Positions 8,748 through 18,455 of a stretch of DNA of 24,924 nt are shown piece by piece. Position numbers and translations under genes: made by a program. The stretch is taken from NCBI GenBank assembly GCA_001825565.1, contig MHXM01000065.1, forward strand, positions 1-24,924, in the 5' to 3' direction. Below the pieces are notes generated by a model. That model saw only the letters and a list, made by a program, of their open reading frames with translations. It had not been told where the DNA came from and ran no database searches. The stretch is from Desulfuromonadaceae bacterium GWC2_58_13. Its GTDB lineage: Bacteria > Desulfobacterota > Desulfuromonadia > Desulfuromonadales > Trichloromonadaceae. The stretch's first letter is position 1. Each line of letters starts with the position of its first letter.

Positions 8748-9728
8748 TCAGGCCTTGCCGGCGCTGCCCAGAACCGCTTCGTTTTTGTGCTTGATCAGCG
8801 CGATCAGTTCCTTGCGGGCCACCCCGAGATATTTTCGAGGATCGAATTCCGAGGGGTTATTGGCCAGGAACTCTCGCAGCTTGGCGGTTACCGCCAAGCG
8901 CCCATCGGAGTCGATGTTGATCTTGCAGACGGCACTGGCTGCCGCCTTGCGCAATTGGTCTTCAGGCACCCCGACGGCGCCGTCCATCTTGCCGCCATAC
9001 TGATTGATCAGCCGGACGTATTCCTGCACCACGCTTGAGGCGCCGTGAAGCACGATGGGAAAGCCGGGAATGCGGCGCTCGACCTCGTCGAGGATGTCGA
9101 AACGCAGCGGCGGCACGCTCTCCCCTTCCTTCAGCTTGAACTTGTAGGCGCCGTGGCTGGTGCCGATCGATATGGCCAGAGAATCGACCCCGGTCTTTTT
9201 GACGAAATCCTCGACTTCCTCGGGCTTGGTGTAGGTGGAATTCTCGGCCTGAACCTCGTCCTCGATGCCGGCCAGAACGCCGAGTTCGCCCTCGACGCTG
9301 ACGTCGAACCGGTGGGCGTATTCCACCACTTTTTTGGTCAGGGCCACGTTTTCACCGTAGGGGAGATGGGAGCCGTCGATCATGACCGAGGAGAATCCCG
9401 AGTCGACGCACGACTTGCACAGTTCGAAGGAATCGCCATGGTCAAGATGCAGACAGATGGGGATGTTGGAGCCGATCTCCCGGGCCATCTGCACGGCGCC
9501 CAGCGCCATGTAGCGCAACATGGTCTGGTTGGCGTAGTCGCGGGCGCCCTTGCTGACCTGGATGATGACCGGCGAATTGGTTTCGGCGCAAGCCAAAACG
9601 ATCGCCTGCAACTGTTCGAGGTTGTTAAAATTGTAGGCCGGAATGGCGTAACCGCCGCTGACCGCTTTCTTGAAAAGATCCCGGGTGTTGACCAGGCCGA
9701 GTTCGCTGAAATGCACCGCATTACCCAT
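8748..9728 (-). CDS. fba: class II fructose-bisphosphate aldolase
   Basis: This enzyme cleaves fructose-1,6-bisphosphate into dihydroxyacetone phosphate and glyceraldehyde-3-phosphate, and runs in reverse in gluconeogenesis. It is metal-dependent. The 326-aa protein shows the class II signatures LHLDHGDS (D96, H97), VEGELG (E147), SIGTSHG (H192) and IVLHGASS (H228), which hold the catalytic zinc and substrate phosphate. The start at 9728 has AAGGAGG about 10 bases upstream. It is transcribed divergently from the GAPDH gene at 9973, which uses its product, and the two share a 244-bp control region. A 19-bp hairpin terminator lies right after the stop, so it appears monocistronic. Confidence 0.96.
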   Translation of the reverse strand: MGNAVHFSELGLVNTRDLFKKAVSGGYAIPAYNFNNLEQLQAIVLACAETNSPVIIQVSKGARDYANQTMLRYMALGAVQMAREIGSNIPICLHLDHGDSFELCKSCVDSGFSSVMIDGSHLPYGENVALTKKVVEYAHRFDVSVEGELGVLAGIEDEVQAENSTYTKPEEVEDFVKKTGVDSLAISIGTSHGAYKFKLKEGESVPPLRFDILDEVERRIPGFPIVLHGASSVVQEYVRLINQYGGKMDGAVGVPEDQLRKAAASAVCKINIDSDGRLAVTAKLREFLANNPSEFDPRKYLGVARKELIALIKHKNEAVLGSAGKA

Positions 9729-9880
9729 GATTTCTTGACCTCCTTACACTGCACTGGAAATGGTTTAAATACCGCTAGCCCCCTGAACCACGCTATTAAT
9801 ATCAGCTAACTCCCGAGAAGTCCAGCCGAAATTGCATATTAGCCGGCGCCGGATCCACCCCGGAAAGTCGGATTAAAGAC

Positions 9881-9909
9881 TTGATAAATCAAGGGAGTTC
9901 GTTTAGCAT
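9881..9909 (+). promoter_or_regulatory. likely sigma-70 promoter for the GAPDH gene
   Basis: TTGATA (9881-9886) and TAGCAT (9904-9909) are separated by exactly 17 bases. They lie 64 bases upstream of the GAPDH start codon in the divergent fba/gap region. Both hexamers keep four or five consensus positions. Confidence 0.42.
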
Positions 9910-9972
9910 ACGCCCGCCATTTTTAACCTGACCGGTTTATGCCGCGTACATCTAGGACAGAAGGGAACCGCA

Positions 9973-11418
9973 ATGCAGACGGAAAAACAGGAAGCTTATT
10001 TCAGGGACTGGAAAACCCGGGAAGAGATCGCCGAAACGATGATTCCCGTCATCGGCCGGCTTTATCGCAACCACGGCGTGGTAACCACCGTTTATGGACG
10101 GTCGATGGTCAACAAGTCGACCATCGACATCCTCAAGGCGCACCGCTTCGCCCGGCAAATTCTCGAAACCGAACTCTGGGTGCGGGACACCGCTCCGGTC
10201 CTCGAAGCCATCGCCAAGCTCAATCTGGCCCCGGCCCGCCTCGACATCGGCAAGCTGACCGTCCGCTACCAGGCCCAGGCCGGCGACATGTCCCTTGACG
10301 ATTTCGTGCGCCACGAGCTGGCCTCGGTCAACACCGGCAAAAAGGCCTTGCTCAGCGAACCGCGGGACGTGGTGCTGTACGGTTTCGGCCGCATCGGCCG
10401 CTTGCTCGCCCGCATCCTCATCGAACAGACCGGCGGCGGCGACAAGCTGCGCCTGCGCGCCGCCGTGGTGCGCAAGGGAAGTGCAGACGATCTGGTCAAA
10501 CGCGCCAGTCTGCTGCGCCGTGACTCCGTTCACGGCCCCTTTAACGGCACCATCCGGATCGACGAGAAGGAAAATGCGATCATCGCCAACGGCAACATGA
10601 TCCGCATTATTTACGCCGACGCTCCGGAAAACGTCGACTACACCCAGTACGGCATCCATGACGCCATCCTGGTCGACAACACCGGCAAGTGGCGCGACCG
10701 GGCCGGCCTCGGTCGGCATCTGCAGGCCAAAGGGATCGCCAAGGTCATCCTCACCGCTCCCGGCAAGGGAGATATTCCCAACGTCGTCTACGGGGTCAAC
10801 AATGAGCTGCTGACCGACGACGAACGGATCTTCTCCGCCGCCAGCTGCACCACCAATGCCATCGTGCCGGCGCTCAAAGCGGTCAACGACCAGTTCGGGA
10901 TCGTCAACGGCCACGTCGAAACCTGTCATTCGTACACCAACGACCAGAACCTGATCGACAACTACCATAAAAATTCCCGGCGCGGCCGCAGCGCCCCGCT
11001 GAACATGGTCATCACCGAAACCGGCGCCGCCAAGGCGGTGGCCAAGGCCCTGCCGGAGCTGTCCGGCAAGCTGACCGGCAACGCCATCCGCGTGCCGACC
11101 CCCAACGTGTCGCTGGCGATTCTCAACCTGACCCTTGAAAAGACGACCACCGTGCGGGAAATGAACAAGTACCTGCGCGACGTCTCCCTCGATTCCAAGC
11201 TGCAGAACCAGCTCGACTACACCAATTCGCCGGAAGCCGTCTCCAGCGATTTCGTCGGCTCCCGTCACGCCGGAGTGGTCGATTCGCTGGCGACCATCGT
11301 CGAAGGCAACCGCGCCGTCCTGTATGTCTGGTACGACAATGAATTCGGCTACAGCTGCCAGGTCATCCGCATGCTCGACAAAATCGCCGGGCTCGAACTC
11401 CCTTCGCTCCCCAACTGA
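9973..11418 (+). CDS. gap: glyceraldehyde-3-phosphate dehydrogenase, long form with N-terminal extension
   Basis: This enzyme oxidises glyceraldehyde-3-phosphate to 1,3-bisphosphoglycerate with NAD(P)+ and phosphate. At 481 aa it is about 145 residues longer than classical GAPDH. Residues 1-130 are a helical extension. The nucleotide-binding GFGRIGR lies at 137-143, and the catalytic cysteine is C292 in AASCTTNAIVPA, with its partner H319 (ETCHSYTNDQ). The C-terminus has WYDNEFGYSCQVIRM. I recall the same architecture in a distinct GAPDH subgroup of some gamma- and deltaproteobacteria. The start has AGAAGGGA about 7 bases upstream. It is divergent from fba, and two strong hairpins follow the stop. 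Whether it acts in glycolysis, gluconeogenesis or with a particular cofactor is not visible. Confidence 0.93.
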   Translation: MQTEKQEAYFRDWKTREEIAETMIPVIGRLYRNHGVVTTVYGRSMVNKSTIDILKAHRFARQILETELWVRDTAPVLEAIAKLNLAPARLDIGKLTVRYQAQAGDMSLDDFVRHELASVNTGKKALLSEPRDVVLYGFGRIGRLLARILIEQTGGGDKLRLRAAVVRKGSADDLVKRASLLRRDSVHGPFNGTIRIDEKENAIIANGNMIRIIYADAPENVDYTQYGIHDAILVDNTGKWRDRAGLGRHLQAKGIAKVILTAPGKGDIPNVVYGVNNELLTDDERIFSAASCTTNAIVPALKAVNDQFGIVNGHVETCHSYTNDQNLIDNYHKNSRRGRSAPLNMVITETGAAKAVAKALPELSGKLTGNAIRVPTPNVSLAILNLTLEKTTTVREMNKYLRDVSLDSKLQNQLDYTNSPEAVSSDFVGSRHAGVVDSLATIVEGNRAVLYVWYDNEFGYSCQVIRMLDKIAGLELPSLPN

Positions 11419-11434
11419 GCCAATCGGCATAAAA

Positions 11435-11470
11435 CATCGTCGGCCGCAGGATAGCATGCGGCCGACGATG
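11435..11470 (+). terminator. first hairpin after gap
   Basis: Arms of 14 bp (CATCGTCGGCCGCA, 11435-11448, and 11457-11470) pair perfectly around an 8-base loop, 17 bases after the gap stop codon. There is no T-run directly after, so on its own it is more a stable 3' structure than a classical terminator. Confidence 0.6.
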
Positions 11471-11475
11471 AAATT

Positions 11476-11521
11476 CAAAAAGCAAAGGGTCGAACCTTTC
11501 GGATCGACCCTTTGCTTTTTG
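11476..11521. terminator. bidirectional intrinsic terminator between gap and rpsU
   Basis: Perfect 18-bp arms (11476-11493 and 11504-11521, starting CAAAAAGCAAAGGGTCGA) surround a 10-base loop. A-tracts on the left and T-tracts on the right give a U-rich 3' arm on both strands. It serves gap on the plus strand and rpsU, whose stop is about 20 bases away, on the minus strand. Confidence 0.85.
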
Positions 11522-11540
11522 AGAATATGGCAACGAGGCG

Positions 11541-11735
11541 TTAGTCGCGCTTCATCAGGCGCATTTTCTTGCGCAGCCGACGCTGGGCCTCCTTCTCCTT
11601 GCGCTTGCGCTTGACGCTGGGCTTTTCGTAAAACTTGCGTTGCTTCATTTCACGAAAGAGTCCTTCCTGCTGCAGCTTGCGCTTGAGCACGCGGATGGCC
11701 TTCTCGACGTTGTTGTCGATGACCTGGATTTCCAC
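11541..11735 (-). CDS. rpsU: 30S ribosomal protein S21
   Basis: This is a small-subunit ribosomal protein near the mRNA 3' anti-Shine-Dalgarno region. The 64-aa product begins MEIQVIDNNVEKAIRVLKRK, followed by the diagnostic LFREMKQRKFYEKPSVKRKR and a lysine/arginine-rich tail. I chose the GTG at 11735 because GAGGTGAT lies about 9 bases upstream. A TTG at 11741 is too close to that site. It is monocistronic, with a strong bidirectional terminator immediately downstream. Confidence 0.95.
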   Translation of the reverse strand: MEIQVIDNNVEKAIRVLKRKLQQEGLFREMKQRKFYEKPSVKRKRKEKEAQRRLRKKMRLMKRD

Positions 11736-11841
11736 TAGCAATCACCTCGCTTTCTGATCCGTATCTACCTAACCCCCTGAGGAATTAGACAAGACGGCAA
11801 AATAACCCATCTGTAATTAATAATCAAGAGATATTTCTTCC

Positions 11842-12954
11842 CTAGAGATCGGCCGTCCACAGCGACACGGGAATCCCGCCGTTATGCAGGGTGGCGAATC
11901 TCGTCAGCGGCAGTGCCGTTGCTTTGGCCAGTTGGTCGTCGGGACAAATGAATGCCCCCTTCCACCCCCGGAATCGATCCCGGTAAACATCCCCCAGCGA
12001 CCGGAACAGCGGCCGCAGATCCTCATCCCGACCGATGCGCTTGCCGTAGGGGGGATTGCAGACCACCAGTCCCCGACCCGGCGGGGCGACAAACCGCTCC
12101 AACTCTTGCTGACGTAGTTGCACCAGCGTTTCGATCCCGGCTCGGGCCGCGTTGCGATGGGCGGCCGCCAGCGCTTCCGGTTCCCGCTCGCCGCCACAAA
12201 GGGGCACCGCGACCGGGCGCTCGGACCGACGAGCCTCAAGCCGCAGGGCGTCTAACAACCCGGACCGAAACCCGGGCCAGTCCATGAAGGAGAACGGCCG
12301 GGACAGCCCGGGAGCCCGATTGCCGGCCAGCAACGCGGCCTCGATGACAAAAGTGCCCGAGCCGCACAACGGATCGACCAGGGGCGTCGAGCCGTCCCAG
12401 CCCAGCTTCAACAGAATGCCGGCCGCCAGAGTTTCCCGCAGAGGGGCAAAAGCGGTCTCGACCCGGTACCCGCGACGGTGCAGCAGTTCTCCCGAGCTGT
12501 CCACCGACAGCTGGCAGAGGTCGTCCTCGAAACGGGCCAGCACCAATTGCCGCGGACCGTCGGCCGGAACGATTTCCCGACCGAGAGCCCGGTTAACCGC
12601 ATCGGCAAGAGTCTCGGCAATGCGCCCGCTATGGATGAGCCGGGACCGTTGACTGCTGGCCCGCACCTGCACCCCGGTGCCCGGACGCAGGAAACGCCCC
12701 CAGGGGAGCCGCACCCCTTTGCGATACAAATCGGGAAAATCCCGGCACTTGAACGCACCCAGCCGGACCAGCACCCGGCTGGCGCTGCGCAGCCAGAGAT
12801 TGGCCAGGTAAATTTCCCGCAATCCGCCGCTGAACTCGACCCCTCCGGCGACAACACGGATGGCGGCCATGCCCAGAGCCTGCAGTTCGGCGGCGCAAAT
12901 CTCTTCGAGCCCAGGGGCGGTGACGGCAAAGAGTTGTTCACTTTGGTTTTTCAA
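11842..12954 (-). CDS. THUMP-domain class I rRNA (guanine-N2) methyltransferase, RlmL type
   Basis: The product resembles the N-terminal (RlmL) half of E. coli RlmKL, which makes m2G2445 in 23S rRNA; the RlmK half is absent. From the TTG at 12954 it is 370 aa. It opens with QLFAVTAPGLEEICAAEL, then a THUMP domain to about residue 155. Next come RRGYRVE and APLRETLAAGILL, the SAM-binding DPLCGSGTFVIEAA (motif I, about 194-207) and the catalytic NPPYG (300-304) of N2-guanine methyltransferases. A GGAGG sits 6 bases before this TTG. The in-frame ATG at 12978 has no ribosome-binding site, though it would add only 8 residues. The exact target guanine is inferred from the family. Confidence 0.88.
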   Translation of the reverse strand: MKNQSEQLFAVTAPGLEEICAAELQALGMAAIRVVAGGVEFSGGLREIYLANLWLRSASRVLVRLGAFKCRDFPDLYRKGVRLPWGRFLRPGTGVQVRASSQRSRLIHSGRIAETLADAVNRALGREIVPADGPRQLVLARFEDDLCQLSVDSSGELLHRRGYRVETAFAPLRETLAAGILLKLGWDGSTPLVDPLCGSGTFVIEAALLAGNRAPGLSRPFSFMDWPGFRSGLLDALRLEARRSERPVAVPLCGGEREPEALAAAHRNAARAGIETLVQLRQQELERFVAPPGRGLVVCNPPYGKRIGRDEDLRPLFRSLGDVYRDRFRGWKGAFICPDDQLAKATALPLTRFATLHNGGIPVSLWTADL

Positions 12955-12978
12955 CGACGACCTCCGGAAAGGCGGCAT

Positions 12979-13285
12979 CCTAACACGTCAGCCGATTTCT
13001 GCCAACCGTCAACAAGCCACTTAAAGAACCGGGCAAAAGCTGTTACCATGCCGCGAAAACCCAGCGCCGATCAACTCGGCGGACATCGACTGGGGCTAAT
13101 CTGCCGGACCGTCTTGAGCGCATGCTGGGCCTTGGCGAAGAATTGTTCCGGGCGCATCGCCCGCCAGTTCGTCGACGACCTGACCGGTCGTCCGCACCCG
13201 AGCAAGCCGTCGGGAAATTAATGTTTGGCCTGACCGGCAATTCTCCGTATAATGGTAAAATGTGAGTCATCCTCAGGAGGTTGCC
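12979..13285. other. divergent intergenic region between the RlmL-type and cytochrome genes
   Basis: I found one good promoter (13225-13253) and the ribosome-binding site AGGAGG of the cytochrome gene. An open frame of 57 codons (13048-13221) begins with an ATG lacking a ribosome-binding site and resembles no protein I know. Nothing else stands out. Confidence 0.5.
13225..13253 (+). promoter_or_regulatory. sigma-70 promoter for the cytochrome gene
   Basis: A perfect TATAAT (-10, 13248-13253) lies 17 bases after TTGGCC (-35, 13225-13230) and 32 bases before the ATG at 13286, leaving room for a short leader with AGGAGG. This is the best promoter match in the window. Confidence 0.55.
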
Positions 13286-13600
13286 ATGAAACTGCATTGG
13301 CTGGTTGCCCTGATGCTGCTGGGTCTCGCTCCCTCGACCCTGTCCGCCCGCTGGATCACGGACAAGGTTATCTTTGAATGCAAAGAGGCGGGGAATGTCG
13401 AGTTCAGCCATTACCAGCACCTGGAAAGCCTCGGCAACAACTGCCCGAGCTGCCACAATGAAATTTTTCAGATCGTTACCAGCAAGAACCCTGACTTCAC
13501 CATGAAAGACATGGAAAAGGGAAAATCCTGCGGAGCTTGCCATGACGGCAAAAAGGCCTTCACCGTCAGCGACACCTGTGACGCCTGTCACAAAATGTGA
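13286..13600 (+). CDS. periplasmic triheme c7-type cytochrome
   Basis: This is a small exported electron-transfer protein of 104 aa with a signal peptide (residues 1-21, ending TLSA). Three CxxCH haem c sites are present: CPSCH (53-57), CGACH (82-86) and CDACH (98-102). The GNVEFSHYQH segment (H42, H45) and KGKSCGACHDGKKAF match the triheme c7 family abundant in Geobacter-type metal and electrode reducers. Outside the CxxCH motifs the mature protein has only two histidines, so two haems can be bis-His. The third would need another ligand, such as M73 or M76. The ATG has AGGAGG 5 bases upstream and a perfect TATAAT promoter. Its redox partners are not encoded nearby. Confidence 0.9.
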   Translation: MKLHWLVALMLLGLAPSTLSARWITDKVIFECKEAGNVEFSHYQHLESLGNNCPSCHNEIFQIVTSKNPDFTMKDMEKGKSCGACHDGKKAFTVSDTCDACHKM

Positions 13601-13695
13601 ACCTGCCATAAGGAAACAAACCAGGGACGGGAGGGGGGAGACGGCGGACGGCTCCCCCTTTCCATTCAACGGTTTTTACCGAGGGTGGGGATGGA

Positions 13696-14472
13696 ATGTT
13701 TTTTGCTCACGGATTGAATGCCCATCCAATTTACAGGCCTCAAAGCGAACCCATGTCATACTCGAAATATTTTAAATCAGGGCAAAAAATCCTGTTGACT
13801 CTCAACACCTCCGACCCGGTTTCCGGCCGGACCCACTCGCTGACGGCCTATTTTCAGGATGCGGGGCCTGATTATTTCGATCTGACCCTCCCCTACGGAG
13901 GCGGCGAGGAAGAGAGCTTCCCATTCGTCGTCGACATGCCTTTCATTATCCATTCCGAAACCTTCGGGCTCGGACTGAGACTGAGCGCCCGTTTTTCCAG
14001 CCGCCTCGGCAAACAGACGATCCGGGTTTCCGTCGCCGATAACCTGCAGGTCTTTCAACGCCGCACCACCCCCCGCATCGACCTCAAGGCCGGACTACGC
14101 TACACCAAGGGCCGGGGTACCCTGCGCACCTTTTATGAACAGTGGGAAAAAAACGTTCAGATTCTGCAGAACAGCAAGGACCTCAGCAAGCTCGGCGCGT
14201 TTCCCCGCCGACCGATCAACCTCAGCGTCGGCGGCATCCGCTTCGATATCAAGGGGTCGGTGGATATCACCGATATCTGCCTGGTGCTGATCGATCTCGG
14301 CACTCCGCCGCCGATCTGCGTGCTGGCCGAAGTCGTATGGGTTCAGCCGACCGAAAGCGTGGAGCGCTTTACCGCCGGCATGCGCTTTCTGTCGCTGCTT
14401 GATTCCGACTACAAGCGCCTGGAAATATTTATCAGGGATACTCAGAAAATTACCGGGCAAGATAACAAGTAA
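13696..14472 (+). CDS. PilZ-domain c-di-GMP receptor with YcgR-like N-domain
   Basis: The 258-aa product is cytoplasmic with no membrane segment. Residues about 27-118 form a beta-rich N-domain like the PilZN/YcgR-N flagellar-brake module. The PilZ domain follows, with the RxxxR c-di-GMP clamp at R123-TTP-R127 and the second motif NLSVGG (175-180). Both match the consensus, so binding is likely. About 48 residues separate the two motifs, with a charged helical insert around FYEQWEKNVQILQNSKDL. The start at 13696 has GAGGGTGGGG upstream. A second ATG at 13753 gives a neater family-like start (MSYSKYF) but lacks a ribosome-binding site. It follows the cytochrome gene by 95 bases. The output, whether motility, pili or secretion, is not visible. 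Confidence 0.85.
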   Translation: MFFAHGLNAHPIYRPQSEPMSYSKYFKSGQKILLTLNTSDPVSGRTHSLTAYFQDAGPDYFDLTLPYGGGEEESFPFVVDMPFIIHSETFGLGLRLSARFSSRLGKQTIRVSVADNLQVFQRRTTPRIDLKAGLRYTKGRGTLRTFYEQWEKNVQILQNSKDLSKLGAFPRRPINLSVGGIRFDIKGSVDITDICLVLIDLGTPPPICVLAEVVWVQPTESVERFTAGMRFLSLLDSDYKRLEIFIRDTQKITGQDNK

Positions 14473-14522
14473 CCGGCAAAAATCGCGGGAAGCCGCCCGT
14501 CATTTGACCGCTGGAGACGGCA

Positions 14523-15209
14523 TCAGGGAAAAACCGGCGGCGACGGAACCGGGTTGGGCGCCACCCCACTGCTCCTCAGGTGGCGCAAAAATTCGCGGCG
14601 GGGGATTTCCTTCGCCCCCAGAGAAACCAGATGGGGATTGGGCAGCTGGCAATCAATCAGGGGCCACCCCTTCTCTTCCATCCGCCGCGCCAGCGCCACC
14701 AGGGCCACCTTGGAGGCATCGGTGGCCCGGTGAAACATCGACTCGCCGAAAAAACACCGCCCCAGACAGACGCCGTACAACCCCCCAACCAGTTCATCCC
14801 CCTGCCAACATTCCACCGAATGGGCAAAGCCCAACCGGTGCAGACGGTCATAGGCCTGTTGCATGTTTCCGGTGATCCAGGTTCCCGCTCCCTGACCGCG
14901 GCGGCTGTCGGCGCAGGCCGCAACGACGGCCGGAAACGCCTCGTTAAAACCGACCCGGAATCGGTCCTGGCGCAGGGTTTTGGCCAGACTGCGGGAAATT
15001 TTCAACTCGGCCGGGGCGAGCACGCAGCGGGGATCGGGGGACCACCAGAGAATCGGTTCTTCTTCGCTGAACCAGGGAAAGATCCCCATCGAATAGGCCA
15101 GGAGCAGGCGGGACGGAGACAGGTCGCCCCCGACGGCAAGCAGGCCCTCGGGTTCGGCAAACTCCGGCGGGGGAAAAATCAGCCGGTCGTTTAAACGGTA
15201 TACCGGCAT
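14523..15209 (-). CDS. aat: leucyl/phenylalanyl-tRNA--protein transferase
   Basis: This enzyme transfers leucine or phenylalanine from aminoacyl-tRNA to the N-terminal lysine or arginine of proteins, making them N-end-rule substrates for ClpS/ClpAP. The 228-aa protein (E. coli 234) has the hallmark N-terminus PPPEFAEPEGLLAVGGDLSP, then YSMGIFPWFSEEEPILWWSP and the C-terminal block GGLYGVCLGRCFFGESMF. It ends with DCQLPNPHLVSLGAKEI. The ATG at 15209 lies 49 bases after the clpA stop on the same strand, with no obvious ribosome-binding site, so it may depend on coupling. The last gene of clpS-clpA-aat, it places the N-degron maker beside the degron reader and unfoldase. Confidence 0.97.
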   Translation of the reverse strand: MPVYRLNDRLIFPPPEFAEPEGLLAVGGDLSPSRLLLAYSMGIFPWFSEEEPILWWSPDPRCVLAPAELKISRSLAKTLRQDRFRVGFNEAFPAVVAACADSRRGQGAGTWITGNMQQAYDRLHRLGFAHSVECWQGDELVGGLYGVCLGRCFFGESMFHRATDASKVALVALARRMEEKGWPLIDCQLPNPHLVSLGAKEIPRREFLRHLRSSGVAPNPVPSPPVFP

Positions 15210-15258
15210 GGTCAGCAGTCAGGACAGCCGGAGACCGGGCGGGCGCCGGAGAATCCGG

Positions 15259-17517
<2,259 letters not shown>

Positions 17518-17568
17518 ATACGTGGATTTCCTTTTCGTGCCGGGGCGCCAGCGCCCGGAAAGAGCGTT

Positions 17569-17883
17569 TTAAGCCTGCTCCATACTGCAGCGGAGGGGAA
17601 ATCCCTCGCCCCGGGCCAAAGCGTGTACCTGGTCGATTTTGGTCTCGGCAATTTCATGGGGATAGACGCCGCATATGCCCAATCCCTTGAAATGAATATT
17701 CAGCATGATGCGATTGGCGTCGGTCGTCGACTTGTGAAAAACGGCTTCGAGCACCTCCACCACGAAATCCATGGAGGTAAAGTCATCGTTGTGCATCAGA
17801 ACCCGGAAAAGGGGCGGCGGCGCCGTTTTGCTGCGGCTCTCTTCCGCGGCCCGGGTTCCTCCAGAGGGGGATTGGTCGGTCAC
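17569..17883 (-). CDS. clpS: ATP-dependent Clp protease adaptor ClpS
   Basis: This small adaptor binds N-terminal Leu, Phe, Trp or Tyr degrons and delivers them to ClpA. The 104-aa protein has a flexible polar N-tail, then the core FRVLMHNDDFTSMDFVV. The degron pocket residues N32, D33-D34 and H64 (LNIHFKG) correspond to E. coli N34, D35-D36 and H66. It ends in the typical C-terminus GEGFPLRCSMEQA. I chose the GTG at 17883 because GGAG lies about 9 bases upstream and the length fits the family (E. coli 106). An ATG at 18015 would add 44 residues unlike any ClpS tail. It is the first gene of clpS-clpA-aat. Confidence 0.95.
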   Translation of the reverse strand: MTDQSPSGGTRAAEESRSKTAPPPLFRVLMHNDDFTSMDFVVEVLEAVFHKSTTDANRIMLNIHFKGLGICGVYPHEIAETKIDQVHALARGEGFPLRCSMEQA

Positions 17884-18266
17884 TGCGCTGCTCTCCGTTT
17901 CGGTTTCAGTTCCATAAATCCTAACATAACCGCCAGGCCACTTCCAACTCCAGACTTTTTCGGCCCGGCCGCAAGAATTTTTTTCCACTAATGTTCTTGC
18001 GGGATAGTTCATCAAAGCGATAAAAGCTCGCCATTACGTGGTCATACATCCGAAATTGGCGATTCTCCAGGCAACGTGAAAGACGACAGACGACCACCGG
18101 ATCGAAAACCTTACCGAAAACGGTTAATGCGACCGACCCCGCTGGAAAACCAGGACGGCAACGGACGAATCAACCACCCGGGTGACGCTGAAGGATAAAA
18201 GAAAACCTGAGTAGTACCAATCTTCCGCAGATTGCGGAGGAGGACTCTGGTTTGTGCCGGGGGTCC

Positions 18267-18307
18267 TTCCCCCCTCCTATTTATAGGAGGGGCTGGGGGT
18301 GGTAAAA
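18267..18307 (+). repeat. dispersed palindromic repeat, copy 1 (REP-like)
   Basis: The layout is TTCCCCCC, then TCCTA, a 4-base loop, TAGGAGGGG, and a tail CTGGGGGTGGTAAAA. The stem is 9 bp (18271-18279 with 18284-18292). The same order of stem plus G-rich tail recurs in inverse orientation at 18321-18361 and 24879-24920. Confidence 0.8.
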
Positions 18308-18320
18308 GCTTTTCGATCTC

Positions 18321-18361
18321 TACCATCCCCGCCCCCCTCCTGATCCAGGAGGGGGGAAAAA
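18321..18361 (-). repeat. dispersed palindromic repeat, copy 2 (REP-like, inverted)
   Basis: Read on the minus strand it is TTTTTCCCCCCTCCTG, a 3-base loop, CAGGAGGGGGG, then CGGGGATGGTA: the same element as copy 1 with a few changes. The stem is 11 bp (18332-18342 with 18346-18356). It faces copy 1 across 13 bases, making a paired, BIME-like arrangement. Confidence 0.8.
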
Positions 18362-18455
18362 GCTGAGCGGAAGATTCGTGTTAATCAGGAAAGAAAATGC
18401 GGGAGAGGGACCTGGACGATACTTACTTTTCACCGGTTGGCCTATTACGATACCC

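Larger units (their letters stand above)
17884..18455. other. intergenic region between clpS and the hydrolase gene
   Basis: About 570 bases lack a convincing gene. The clpS side should hold the promoter of clpS-clpA-aat, but I could not pick clear hexamers. The other side contains two facing copies of a C-run/G-run palindrome (18267-18307 and 18321-18361). A short frame reading minus through these repeats is not protein-like. Confidence 0.6.

Noticed and set aside
9952..11478. Long minus-strand open frame opposite gap
   Set aside because: It is antisense of the GAPDH gene and runs into the terminator hairpin; the composition is unlike a real protein.
13048..13221. 57-codon frame upstream of the cytochrome gene
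   Set aside because: There is no ribosome-binding site or recognisable sequence, and it overlaps the expected promoter region.
18016..18260. Possible RNA gene or CRISPR in the gap upstream of clpS
   Set aside because: There are no spaced direct repeats and no tRNA-like cloverleaf; only the two palindromic repeats further right are supported.
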